DNA of 64,000 nt from RYN-230 sp963768945. Lineage in GTDB: Bacteria; Actinomycetota; Actinomycetes; Streptosporangiales; Streptosporangiaceae. Positions 49,654 through 57,498 of this stretch are shown one piece after another. The stretch's first letter is position 1. Every line of letters begins with the position of its first letter. The notes beneath the pieces were generated by a model. The model saw only the letters and a program-made list of their open reading frames with translations, made no database searches and had not been told where the DNA came from. The translations under genes were made by a program, and so were the position numbers. The stretch lies in the NCBI GenBank assembly GCA_963768945.1, contig CAVYJW010000006.1:620001-684000 (forward strand), in the 5' to 3' direction.

Positions 49654-50484
49654 CTAGAGGGAGAATCCGATCGCGCGCAGCTGATCGCGCCCGCTGCCGG
49701 TGATGTCGGCGGGCCGCCAGGGCGGCAGCCACACCCAGTTGACCTGGAAGCCGGTGACGTCACCGAGCCCGGCCAGTTCCGCCCGGATCTGGTCTTCCAT
49801 GATGCTGGTCAGCGGGCAGGCCGGGGAGGTCAGCGTCATCGTGATGACCGCGGTCTGGTCCTGGATCTCGACGTGGCGGACGAACCCGAGGTTGACGATG
49901 TTGACGCCGAGGTCGGGGTCGATGACCTCGAGCAGGGCCTCACGCACCGCCATCGCCCGCGCATCGGCTGGCCCCGCGGGCCCCGGCTCAGCCTCCTCAG
50001 GCACCCCGGCCGCGCACGCCCCGCCCGCGGACGGCTCGCCCGCAGGCACCCCGCCGGCGGGAGCCCCGGCGATAAGCCCTCCGCCCCCGAACGACTGACC
50101 GGCGGAATCCTCCCCGCGGCTGGCATGCAGCCCGGCCGGCCGCAACGTCATCGCCACCCGGCACGTCGGGCTGGCGATCCAGTCCGCGGTGCCGTGCGCC
50201 TTGCGGCGAACGCGGACGATGTCCTCCCCGGCCTCGACCAGGCCCGCCACCAGGATGAGCCGCGCCGGGCTGAGCCCGGCCTGCTCGGCCCGCACGATGA
50301 CCCGGTCGAGCAGCCGGGCCACCGGTTCGCAGGTGCGCCCGGGGCCGAACCGCAGCCTGGCCTGGGCCCGGATCACGTCCAGGCCCATGATGGCCTCCAG
50401 GGCTGCCCGCCCGTCCGGCTTGGCCAGGCGGACCTGGTTCTCGTCCACCCGCAGCTCGGCGCTCAGCGTCACAGAGTCATTCAC
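49654..50484 (-). CDS. Fusion of a ribosomal-protein-uL22-like domain with a MIP18/PaaD iron-sulfur assembly domain
   Basis: The protein has 276 residues from GTG 50484, which overlaps the Rieske gene stop as GTGA. Residues 1-110 align by eye with uL22: DVIRAQARLRFGPGRTCEPV, ARLLDRVIVRAEQAGLSPAR and VRVRRKAHGTADWIASPTCR. A Gly/Ala/Pro-rich linker of about 60 residues follows. Residues about 180-276 are a MIP18/PaaD domain: VREALLEVIDPDLGVNIVNL, the conserved Cys in LTSPACPLTSIMEDQIR, and PPWRPADITGSGRDQLRAIG. PaaD-type proteins help build metal centres; here it ends a diiron monooxygenase operon that includes a Rieske protein. The uL22-like part has no obvious role and may bind RNA or protein. 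Confidence 0.75.
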   Translation of the reverse strand: MNDSVTLSAELRVDENQVRLAKPDGRAALEAIMGLDVIRAQARLRFGPGRTCEPVARLLDRVIVRAEQAGLSPARLILVAGLVEAGEDIVRVRRKAHGTADWIASPTCRVAMTLRPAGLHASRGEDSAGQSFGGGGLIAGAPAGGVPAGEPSAGGACAAGVPEEAEPGPAGPADARAMAVREALLEVIDPDLGVNIVNLGFVRHVEIQDQTAVITMTLTSPACPLTSIMEDQIRAELAGLGDVTGFQVNWVWLPPWRPADITGSGRDQLRAIGFSL

Positions 50485-50873
50485 CGGCCGATATCCACCC
50501 AGATCGTGCCGTCGTCCCCGACCTTGCAGCCGAAGACGGTCAGCCGGGCGTTGTCCGGGTTGATGCCGCAGCCCGTGTCCGCGTCGAACTCCCACAGGTG
50601 CCGGGCGCAGATCAGCGTCTCGCCGTCGAAGTCGCCCTCGTCCAGCGGCCCCGCCTGGTGCGGGCAGGTGTTGGTGTAGGCGCGGACCTGCCCGCCCACG
50701 TTGATGAGCAGCACGTCCTCGCCCTCGACGGTCACGGAAGTCATGTCGCCGTCCCACAGCTCGTCGAGGTTGATGGTCTCGCGCCACTGCGCGGGCTGGT
50801 TAGCCTGCGGGGTTTGGGTGGCCTGGGCGGGCGGCGCGGCCTGGGCAGGCGGCGCGGTCTGGGCGCCCTCCAC
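50481..50873 (-). CDS. Rieske ferredoxin of the diiron monooxygenase (TmoC-like)
   Basis: The protein has 130 residues. After a Pro/Gln/Ala-rich tail of about 30 residues (APPAQ repeats), the Rieske fold carries CPHQAGPLDEG and CARHLWEF, i.e. CxH and CxxH binding a 2Fe-2S cluster. In T4MO this protein passes electrons from the reductase to the hydroxylase. The GTG at 50873 follows the beta-subunit stop by two bases, and its stop overlaps the next gene. No reductase gene is found nearby. Confidence 0.92.
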   Translation of the reverse strand: MEGAQTAPPAQAAPPAQATQTPQANQPAQWRETINLDELWDGDMTSVTVEGEDVLLINVGGQVRAYTNTCPHQAGPLDEGDFDGETLICARHLWEFDADTGCGINPDNARLTVFGCKVGDDGTIWVDIGR

Positions 50874-50875
50874 GG

Positions 50876-51937
50876 TCAGGCCGTCCCCGCGGCCGCCTCA
50901 GCGCCCGCCCCGGCGGCCGGATCGAGCACCGAGGCCAGGAAGCCCTCCCGGGCCGCGCGGGCGTGCGCCGCGACCTCGCCGGCGCTGGGTCCCTGCTCCG
51001 GCAGCGACTCCAGGAACTGCCCCAGCCCGAGCGCGGCGTCATCGGCGAGCGACGACCAGCGCGCGACCCACCTGCCGAGCACGTCCCGGTTCTCCTCCCG
51101 CTGCGTGACCGCGAACTCCGCCAGCCGGCGAGCCCAGCGGCCGCGACGCTGGGCGTCAGCCCCCAGGAACGAGGTGAGCAGCCAGGTGAGATCGTCGCTG
51201 TTCGCCCTGGCCACCTGGCCGAGCTGGGTGAGCAGCACATCGTCCAGGGTCGGGGCCAGGACCAGGTTGAGGGCGGTGAACGCCTCGCCCCAGTCGTAGC
51301 TGGCCAGCGCGTATTCGACGGCCTTGCGGGCGGGCTGCCATCCCGCGTGCCCCTCCCACAGCGACCGTTCCGCGGAGCCGATGCCAGAGTCCGGCCGGGC
51401 GATCTGCAGCTCGCGGGTGCGGTAGGCGATCGTGGTCACCCGGCGCAGGAAATCACCGGTCGAGAAGCCCGCGGCGTTGGTGATGTAGGAGCTGGGGGCC
51501 ATGTAACCGACGTAGGCCTCGACCTGCTGGAAGCCGTGGCACAGGTAGCGCGACGGGGTCAGCAGGTGAGCCAGCAGCGCCACCGACCCCGCGGACAGCT
51601 CAGCGTCCGAGCCTGCGTCGGCGTGCGCCTGGAGTACCCCCGCGACCTTCGCCTCCGCATCGGCCTGGAGGCCGACGTAAGCCTTGTAGGTGAGCGCGTC
51701 CGGATCGCGGTACCCGTCCCAGTCCCCCGCCTGCAGCGGCGAGTTGTCCCGGTAGGTGAGGAACCACAGGTTGGGCGCGGAGGAGGGGTTCTGCTCGAAC
51801 GCCGCGGCGCGGCCGGCGCGCAGCGTCCAGTTCTGCTTGTGCGTGACGATCTCGTACTCGCTGGGCATCTTGCGCACATCGCCGAACGCGCTGAAGGTCC
51901 GGCGCGGGCGGGGCTTGCGCGCGGGGGTCTCGGTCAT
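50876..51937 (-). CDS. Diiron monooxygenase hydroxylase, beta subunit (TmoE-like)
   Basis: The protein has 353 residues, ATG 51937 overlapping the effector-gene stop as ATGA. RTFSAFGDVRKMPSEYEIVT, NWTLRAGRAAAFEQNPSS and PSRYLCHGFQQVEAYVGYMA are typical of TmoE/TouE. It adopts the ferritin-like fold without metal ligands and packs against the alpha subunit. The C-terminal Ala/Gly-rich tail is longer than in T4MO. Fifth gene of seven in the tightly coupled part of the operon. Confidence 0.92.
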   Translation of the reverse strand: MTETPARKPRPRRTFSAFGDVRKMPSEYEIVTHKQNWTLRAGRAAAFEQNPSSAPNLWFLTYRDNSPLQAGDWDGYRDPDALTYKAYVGLQADAEAKVAGVLQAHADAGSDAELSAGSVALLAHLLTPSRYLCHGFQQVEAYVGYMAPSSYITNAAGFSTGDFLRRVTTIAYRTRELQIARPDSGIGSAERSLWEGHAGWQPARKAVEYALASYDWGEAFTALNLVLAPTLDDVLLTQLGQVARANSDDLTWLLTSFLGADAQRRGRWARRLAEFAVTQREENRDVLGRWVARWSSLADDAALGLGQFLESLPEQGPSAGEVAAHARAAREGFLASVLDPAAGAGAEAAAGTA

Positions 51938-52257
51938 GCCGGCACCTCGTTCTGGCTCCTGCGGGCCGCGCCGCGGGCCCGGCCGAAGGCCTCCCACGTG
52001 ATGGCGTCGCTGCTGGTGATGGCCCGGCCGCTGAAGGCGGTCATCATCTCGCCGAACGAGGCGATCGCGAAGTCGGCGCCCAGGTAGCGGCGCAGGGTCT
52101 GCTCGGTCACCGTGATCCGGTCCTCGCCCTGCACGCGGACGTACGCGCCGCGGTCGATGACTTCGATATCGGTGTCCGGATTGTCGTCCTCGATGGCCGC
52201 GATGACCTGCTCGACCTCGTCACCCATCCGCAGGATGGGGCCCACCGGGTTCTTCAC
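51934..52257 (-). CDS. Diiron monooxygenase effector (coupling) protein, MmoB/DmpM/TmoD type
   Basis: The protein has 107 residues. VGPILRMGDEVEQVIAAIED then TDIEVIDRGAYVRVQGEDRI and TLRRYLGADFAIASFGEMM match the MmoB/DmpM/TmoD family, which binds the hydroxylase and gates oxygen activation. Its GTG overlaps the TmoB-like stop (GTGA), and its stop overlaps the beta-subunit start (ATGA), so all are translationally coupled. Confidence 0.92.
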   Translation of the reverse strand: MKNPVGPILRMGDEVEQVIAAIEDDNPDTDIEVIDRGAYVRVQGEDRITVTEQTLRRYLGADFAIASFGEMMTAFSGRAITSSDAITWEAFGRARGAARRSQNEVPA

Positions 52258-52547
52258 GACCCCTCCGGGATGTCGTACTCGACCGCGACATGGTCGAGCG
52301 GCTGGATGCCCGCGGCGGCCACGGTCATGTCGGGGGGCAGCCGCCTGCCGTCGTGGATCACGATCTTGTCGTAGGGCAGCGCGCGGACGCGCCTGCCTTC
52401 CACATGGTGCGCGACCGCTGCGGCTACCTCGCGCATGGTGTTGGCCGTGGTGACCGGCACCAGAATCTGCACGAAGTCAGTAGCGAAAATGGCGTTCAGC
52501 GGAACCAGTTGCGGCGCCTGGTCTTCGGCTCCCAGTTCTTGACTCAT
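52254..52547 (-). CDS. Diiron monooxygenase small subunit, TmoB-like (gamma)
   Basis: The protein has 97 residues from ATG 52547, which overlaps the alpha-subunit stop. PLNAIFATDFVQILVPVTTA and LPYDKIVIHDGRRLPPDMTV with AAGIQPLDHVAVEYDI match the TmoB family, a ubiquitin-like gamma subunit that is part of the hydroxylase. Slightly longer than TmoB because of a short N-terminal extension. Confidence 0.9.
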   Translation of the reverse strand: MSQELGAEDQAPQLVPLNAIFATDFVQILVPVTTANTMREVAAAVAHHVEGRRVRALPYDKIVIHDGRRLPPDMTVAAAGIQPLDHVAVEYDIPEGS

Positions 52548-54064
52548 GACTGGGCCCCCAGCGCGATGCCTTCCACCGGGCGTCCGACGTAGTCCCTGGT
52601 CCACGCCTCATAGTCCGGATCGTCACCCATGGCGTCGGGTGTCATGCCCATGTAGCCGAGGATGCCGCCGACGTCCATGGGCTGGATCTGCCCGGCCAGG
52701 AACCGGTTGACCAGCGTCTCGTGGTTGACGTTGTCCCGGTCCTTCCAGAAGATCTGCCGGCACGCGTTGGTGCAGAAGTGGAAGGTCTTGCCGTCGTAGC
52801 GCAGCGACCAGTCCCGCACCCGCCAGGTGCCGTCACGGGACTGCGTGGCGTTGCAGCACGGCAGGTGACAGGTCATGCACAGCCAGGGCAGCGTTTCCGG
52901 CAGCGTGGCTTCCACGTTGTTGGCGTTGACGTTGTCGATCAGCACATCCCACTTGTCGCCGTAGACCTTCTCCCAGTTCGGGTACTTCTCGGTCAGCCAG
53001 GCACGCTCGTCCTCGCTGACCCCGGCCTTGGGCCGCCACCACAGCGTGGGCCGCCAGTACCACAGGCCCATCTGCAGTCCGTGGTGCCAGGTGTCGAGGC
53101 CGCGCATGAACTCATCCCAGAACCACGGCTTGCGCAGCCCGTAATCCTCGATGGTGCGGACGAACTGGTCGATGACCCATTCCTCCATGAACTCCCGGTA
53201 GGACTGTTTCCGGTGCTCAAGCGGGGTGTAGTAGTCCATGGCCGGCCCGGTCAGCGCGGCGAACGCACGGGCTGATCCCCAGAAGGACTTGTCCACCACC
53301 CACTGCGCCCGGACCGGGTCGTGCTCGACCAGGATCTCCAGGGTCGGGCCGCCCTGCTGGGAGTGCCGGGCCTCGTCGGTCTGGATGGAGGAGATCATGT
53401 TGGCGAAGTTGACGTCACCGGACTCCAGGGCGTCCGAGGCCAGCGCCACGAACTGCAGGTTGGTGAACCCGGTCTCGAACGTGAACGGCAGCTCGATGGC
53501 CATGTTGACCACGTTGGGCGCGATCATCATGTTGTCGAACAGGTTGCGCAGCGAGATCAGCACCCAGTCGTTGGTGTGGAACGCCTTCTGCGTCCAGTCG
53601 TACTGGGCGTCCTTCCCGACGAACTCGTGCCCGAAGAACGTGGTGATCTGGGCGTGCCGCAGCTCGTCAAGCTGCCCGAACGTGGCCATGTTCCGCCACG
53701 CCCCGTTCAGCCCGAACCGGGCCATCTTCAGCTCGGCCAGCACGGCCGCGTACTCGACCAGGGCCACGCCGCCGAAGTGCATCTTGGTGGCCGACTTCCA
53801 GCCTTCGTCGAGATGCTCGAACGTCGAGGAACGCTGCAGCGCTGCCTTGACCGCGTAAGCCGAGGCTTCCTTGTCCCGCTGCACCGCCACGTACTCGGGG
53901 TAGCTGACCTTGTAGTCTTCTTCCCACGCCGACCACGCCTCGCGCGGCACCTTGCCGGTGCCGGCGTGCCACTCGGGGAAGACCGCCTCATCGTCCACGT
54001 AGCTGTAGGTCCAGTCCACGTCGCGGACGAAGCCCTGCCATTCCTCACGCTTGAGCAGTGCCAT
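52544..54064 (-). CDS. Diiron monooxygenase hydroxylase, alpha subunit (TmoA-like)
   Basis: The protein has 506 residues, close to T4MO alpha (500). The diiron ligands fall exactly at the T4MO numbers: Glu104, Glu134 and His137 (QLDELRHAQ), Glu197 (FTFETGF), Glu231 and His234 (TDEARHSQ), with Thr201 conserved. Pocket positions seen are Val100, Val103, Ala107, Thr141, Phe176, Phe196 and Phe205. A cysteine-rich C-terminal YHS-like zinc segment (CMTCHLPCC and FHFCTNACRQIFW) is also as in the family. Expected to hydroxylate or epoxidise a hydrophobic substrate with O2. Substrate unknown. Confidence 0.94.
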   Translation of the reverse strand: MALLKREEWQGFVRDVDWTYSYVDDEAVFPEWHAGTGKVPREAWSAWEEDYKVSYPEYVAVQRDKEASAYAVKAALQRSSTFEHLDEGWKSATKMHFGGVALVEYAAVLAELKMARFGLNGAWRNMATFGQLDELRHAQITTFFGHEFVGKDAQYDWTQKAFHTNDWVLISLRNLFDNMMIAPNVVNMAIELPFTFETGFTNLQFVALASDALESGDVNFANMISSIQTDEARHSQQGGPTLEILVEHDPVRAQWVVDKSFWGSARAFAALTGPAMDYYTPLEHRKQSYREFMEEWVIDQFVRTIEDYGLRKPWFWDEFMRGLDTWHHGLQMGLWYWRPTLWWRPKAGVSEDERAWLTEKYPNWEKVYGDKWDVLIDNVNANNVEATLPETLPWLCMTCHLPCCNATQSRDGTWRVRDWSLRYDGKTFHFCTNACRQIFWKDRDNVNHETLVNRFLAGQIQPMDVGGILGYMGMTPDAMGDDPDYEAWTRDYVGRPVEGIALGAQS

Positions 54065-54082
54065 CTTCCAGGGTCCCCTTCG

Positions 54083-54553
54083 TCAGTCGACTTCCTCGTG
54101 GCCAAGCTGCTGGCTGATGCTGGCGTCGTTCCAGTAAGCCGTGACGGCGTCAATGAGCAGGTCCTCGCCCACGTGCAGAATGAACAGGTGCGGCTCGGAG
54201 TAGTGCCGCCCGGCCGGCCGGATCATGCCCCAGGCCAGCTGCTGAGTGCCCCCGATGTTGACCTCCGCGACCACGTCGCCGTCGTCATTCGCGATGATGG
54301 AGTGCACGGTATTGGTCAGGTCCGGGAACGCGTTGATCAGCCCGGTCCACAGCGGCTTGCCGATCGTCGCGACCTTGCCGTCGCCGCGCAGCACCCGCTG
54401 CTTGCCCCACACCTCCACCGGGACATAAGCGAAGTCAGCGTTGATCGAGCAGAGGTCGGCCATGCCGTTGACGTCGTGGGCCCGGTAGCGGTCGAAGAAC
54501 TCGGTGACGACCCTGGCCGCCGTCTCAGCGGTGCGCACTTGCGTGGTGGTCAT
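54083..54553 (-). CDS. NTF2-fold (SnoaL-like) protein of the diiron monooxygenase operon
   Basis: The protein has 156 residues: ARVVTEFFDRYRAHDVNGMA, INADFAYVPVEVWGKQRVLR and the end LLIDAVTAYWNDASISQQLG, a SnoaL/ester-cyclase-like NTF2 fold. The gene lies 18 bases upstream of the alpha-subunit gene on the same strand, so it is in the operon. The fold also houses limonene-epoxide hydrolase, which suggests, without proof, a role in handling the oxygenated product. Paralogue of the next gene. Confidence 0.85.
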   Translation of the reverse strand: MTTTQVRTAETAARVVTEFFDRYRAHDVNGMADLCSINADFAYVPVEVWGKQRVLRGDGKVATIGKPLWTGLINAFPDLTNTVHSIIANDDGDVVAEVNIGGTQQLAWGMIRPAGRHYSEPHLFILHVGEDLLIDAVTAYWNDASISQQLGHEEVD

Positions 54554-54565
54554 CGTGATCCCTTC

Positions 54566-55030
54566 TCAGGCGATGGCGATCGCGTCGAACCGCTTGACCG
54601 CGAGCCGCCGGTAGAGCTGCTGCTGGCACCAGTACGCGGACACGCCGGTGATCACGCCGCCGGTCACGGTGAACCGCCACGCCTGATCGATGTCCAGGTG
54701 CTTCTCCTGGTTGATGGCGCCCGCGTAGGCGCCGGCCTGGGTACCTTCCACCTTGATCAGGGCGGTGACCACGCTGCCCGTGGGGATGACCCGGGCCGTC
54801 GTTACCAGCAGGTCAGGGAACGCCTGGACCAGGTCCTCCAGCACGCCCCGCAGCGCGTCGCGGCCCGCCGCGGCGATCCCGAGCGGATGGACGGTGACGG
54901 AAGCCTGCGGGCTGACGAGGGCGAGCGCGCCCGCCACGTCGCGGCGTGCGACACCATCCAGGAAGGCCTGCACGGTCCCGGCCGGGCTGGTAACAGCCGG
55001 GGCGGTGGTTTCGGCGGTGCTGCTGGTCAT
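54566..55030 (-). CDS. Second NTF2-fold protein of the diiron monooxygenase operon
   Basis: The protein has 154 residues: AGTVQAFLDGVARRDVAGAL, ASVTVHPLGIAAAGRDALRG and the end VSAYWCQQQLYRRLAVKRFD. It is distantly related to the neighbouring NTF2 protein, shares its ending pattern (AYWxxxx, SAYWCQQQ) and lies 12 bases upstream. Two adjacent NTF2 proteins could form a heterodimer. No catalytic assignment. Confidence 0.82.
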   Translation of the reverse strand: MTSSTAETTAPAVTSPAGTVQAFLDGVARRDVAGALALVSPQASVTVHPLGIAAAGRDALRGVLEDLVQAFPDLLVTTARVIPTGSVVTALIKVEGTQAGAYAGAINQEKHLDIDQAWRFTVTGGVITGVSAYWCQQQLYRRLAVKRFDAIAIA

Positions 55031-55069
55031 GGGCGACGCTCCTCACCTAACGATCAGAGTCCGGCGGGG

Positions 55070-56101
55070 TCAGGCGGCGGCACGGGCCGGGACCCGCAGG
55101 GCCTTGATGACCGCGTCCGCGGTCGCCTCGGTCGATCCCGGGTTCTGCCCGGTGATGAGGTTGCGGTCCGCGACCACGTGCGAGATCCACGCCGCGGGAC
55201 CGTCGTCGAACACGGCGCCCGCGTTCTTCAGCGCGGTGTCCAGGAACCAGGCCATGCCGAGCCGCCCGGCTTCGGTCTGGACTTCTTCCTCGTCGGTGAA
55301 GCAGGTCAGCCGGTAGCCGTCGAACAGCCACTGCCCGTCGGCGCGTTCGGGAGCGGACAGGAGCAGGGCGGGCCCGTGGCACAAGGAGGCGATCGGCGCG
55401 GACTTGCTGTGCAGCGCGACGAGCAGCCGCCCCGCATCCGGGTTGCCGGCCAGGTCGACCATGGGTCCGTGCCCGCCCGGCGCGAACACCGCGTCGAAGG
55501 CGTCCAGGTCCTCATCCGTCAGCGAGGACAGCGCCACCGGGTGCTGGAATCCCGGGATGGCCTGCAGCGCGGCGAGCCGCTCGGCGGCCGTCCGCTCGCT
55601 GTCGGCGCGCTGGGCGTCGACCTCGCCCTGGATTTCCTCCCGGGTCAGGCCGTGCGAGCCGTCCTCGGCCAGCACGTCGGCGAACTGCCGGTTCTGCCGC
55701 CAGGCCCGTTTCGCGGCCGCGCTGACGATCCGGTGCGCCTGCGCGGGGCTGTAACCCGCGGATTCGAGCCGGGCCGCCACCCGCCGGGCGGCCGCCAGCC
55801 CGAGCTCGGTGTTCTGGTGCAGGGTGATGCGGATGTCGTCAACGTCGTGGGCGAACGTGCGGACCACCGAGGCCAGGTAGTCCTTGTCCTCTTCCGGGTA
55901 GTGGAAGAACCACGACAGGCCGTACGGGTCCGCGTAGGGCGGCTGGCCGTCCGGGGTGATCACGGTGACGTCGAGGCCGGCCGCGACGAAGCGCTGATAG
56001 GGCTTGAGCGCTTCCTCCGCGAAATAGCCGGTCGGGTGGGCGGTGCCGTCCGCGAGGATCATTTCGCGGGCGCTGGTCACGAGATATGCGATCCGGGCCA
56101 T
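55070..56101 (-). CDS. DJ-1/PfpI-superfamily protein
   Basis: The protein has 343 residues from ATG 56101 with GGAGGTG five bases upstream. The N-terminal ARIAYLVTSAREMILADGTA and the later DAFDAVFAPGGHGPMVDLAG with nucleophile Cys in IASLCHGPALLLSA are DJ-1/PfpI type. A helical region of about 120 residues sits in the middle (ARRVAARLESAGYSPAQAHR), an unusual insertion for the family. Hsp31-like relatives detoxify glyoxals or deglycate proteins, so an aldehyde role is possible. First gene of the operon. Confidence 0.87.
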   Translation of the reverse strand: MARIAYLVTSAREMILADGTAHPTGYFAEEALKPYQRFVAAGLDVTVITPDGQPPYADPYGLSWFFHYPEEDKDYLASVVRTFAHDVDDIRITLHQNTELGLAAARRVAARLESAGYSPAQAHRIVSAAAKRAWRQNRQFADVLAEDGSHGLTREEIQGEVDAQRADSERTAAERLAALQAIPGFQHPVALSSLTDEDLDAFDAVFAPGGHGPMVDLAGNPDAGRLLVALHSKSAPIASLCHGPALLLSAPERADGQWLFDGYRLTCFTDEEEVQTEAGRLGMAWFLDTALKNAGAVFDDGPAAWISHVVADRNLITGQNPGSTEATADAVIKALRVPARAAA

Positions 56102-56344
56102 CAGCCACCTCCACAGCGAGGGCTGCCTCGGGCACATGGTGCGTCCTGGTGACTTTGCCATCGCGCCGGGGATCCAGCTACGCCCTGGCATGACGGTTTC
56201 CTGCTGAGATGTTGCCCATTCCGGCGCTGATGCCAGATTCCGGCTGATCTCTATCGTGATCCAGCAGAACCAGCGGTGAGCAGGGATGGCTTAGCGGGGG
56301 CGGGTGCCGCATGCTGGGCATCAGCGATGCGAGGAGGCAGCGCA
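56102..56344. promoter_or_regulatory. Divergent promoter region of the monooxygenase operon and the araC-like gene
   Basis: Two direct copies of ATTCCGGC start at 56218 and 56237, 19 bp apart, each followed by CTGAT or TGAT. AraC proteins often bind tandem half-sites about two turns apart, so this is a candidate activator site. GATCCAGC also occurs twice, near 56171 and 56259. No -35/-10 pair is convincing. Confidence 0.4.
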
Positions 56345-57322
56345 ATGGGCTTCGGGCAGCTCGAACGGCCGGCGATCTCAGGGGACCTGATCGCGGAGCT
56401 CGCCGCCCGCGCGCCACAGGCCGGCGCCAACGCTGGGGCGTGGCCGGGCCTGACCATCTACCGGTTCACCGCGCCGGCCGGGCCGAGCTGGGAGGAGATC
56501 CAGTCCCTGTCGCTGTGCATCGTGGCGCAGGGCCGCAAGGCGGTCACGGTCAACGGCGAGACCTACCTTTACGACCCGTTCCACTACCTGGTGCTGAGCA
56601 GCCACCTGCACTTCCAGGCCGAGATCCTGGAGGCCTCGCCGACCCGGCCCTTCCTGTCCCTCGTCCTGCAGATCGAGCCGGCCCTGGTCCGCCGGGTGTC
56701 CAGCGACATGCTGGAGCGCCGCACCACTACGTTCCGCTCCCGCCTCGGCGAGGCCCAGGTCCCGGGCCGCCAGGCCCTGGTGTCCGCCCTCGATCAGGAG
56801 CTGCTCGGGGCTGTGCTGCGGTTCCTGCGCGCGGTGGGCACGGACGCCGACCGGCGGGTCCTGGCCCCGCTGTACCTGCAGGAGATGGTCTACCGGGTCC
56901 TGCAGCGTGAGCAGTTCGCCCGGCTGCTCGCGATCGCCGCGGCGGAAGCGGCCACGAACCCGGTGTCCGCGGTGCTCGACTACGTGCGGGCCCATCTGTC
57001 CGAGCCGCTGACCGTGGCCGACATGGCCGAGCAGGTCAGCCTCAGCCCCTCCGCGTTCGCCCACTTGTTCCGGGACGTCACCGGCCGGTCGCCGTACCAG
57101 TTCCTGAAGGAGATGCGCCTGGACCGGGCCCGCGAACTGCTCGTGGACGGGAACCTGGCCGTGGCCAGGGTCTCCAAAGAGGTGGGCTACGCCAGCGTCT
57201 CGCACTTCATCAGCGAGTTCCGCGGCCGCTTCGGCGTCACCCCCCGCGCCTACTGCGACATGAACGCCATGCACGCCGAACTCGGCAGCCAGCGGCTGCC
57301 CGAGGGCGGCACCCGCGCCTGA
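56345..57322 (+). CDS. AraC-family transcriptional regulator, probable regulator of the monooxygenase operon
   Basis: The protein has 325 residues from ATG 56345 with GGAGG upstream; the longer frame from 56276 is rejected. The N-terminal domain (ISGDLIAELAARAPQAGANA, then LSLCIVAQGRKAVTVNGETY) is the AraC_N cupin type. The C-terminal DNA-binding domain contains LTVADMAEQVSLSPSAFAHL and ARVSKEVGYASVSHFISEF with GVTPRAY. It is divergent from the diiron monooxygenase operon. Confidence 0.9.
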   Translation: MGFGQLERPAISGDLIAELAARAPQAGANAGAWPGLTIYRFTAPAGPSWEEIQSLSLCIVAQGRKAVTVNGETYLYDPFHYLVLSSHLHFQAEILEASPTRPFLSLVLQIEPALVRRVSSDMLERRTTTFRSRLGEAQVPGRQALVSALDQELLGAVLRFLRAVGTDADRRVLAPLYLQEMVYRVLQREQFARLLAIAAAEAATNPVSAVLDYVRAHLSEPLTVADMAEQVSLSPSAFAHLFRDVTGRSPYQFLKEMRLDRARELLVDGNLAVARVSKEVGYASVSHFISEFRGRFGVTPRAYCDMNAMHAELGSQRLPEGGTRA

Positions 57323-57460
57323 ACCTCCTGATCTGCCTTCCCCACCCGCCTTCCCCATCCGCACTGCGGCAGCCGTCCCGCCGCGCACGTGACCGACGGG
57401 GCGTGTCCAGCGGCCGGTGCGGCCGGCGCGGCCGGTCCGGCAGGCTGCGGCGGTGACGGC

Positions 57461-57492
57461 TTGACCTTGACCCTGCGTCAGGGTTGGACCAT
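57461..57492 (+). promoter_or_regulatory. MerR-type promoter of the ABC exporter operon
   Basis: The -35 TTGACC (57461-57466) and -10-like GACCAT (57487-57492) are 20 bp apart, longer than the usual 17. An inverted repeat ACCCTG-CGT-CAGGGT (57470-57484) fills the spacer. That is the promoter design distorted and activated by MerR-family proteins. The ATG at 57499 is six bases after the -10, so the mRNA is probably leaderless. Confidence 0.7.
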
Positions 57493-57498
57493 CGACGC

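Noticed and set aside
53321..56152. 943-codon open frame antisense to the monooxygenase operon
   Set aside because: Its codon positions mirror the third-base GC bias of the real minus-strand genes; its translation is low-complexity with no domain, and the minus strand has convincing families throughout.
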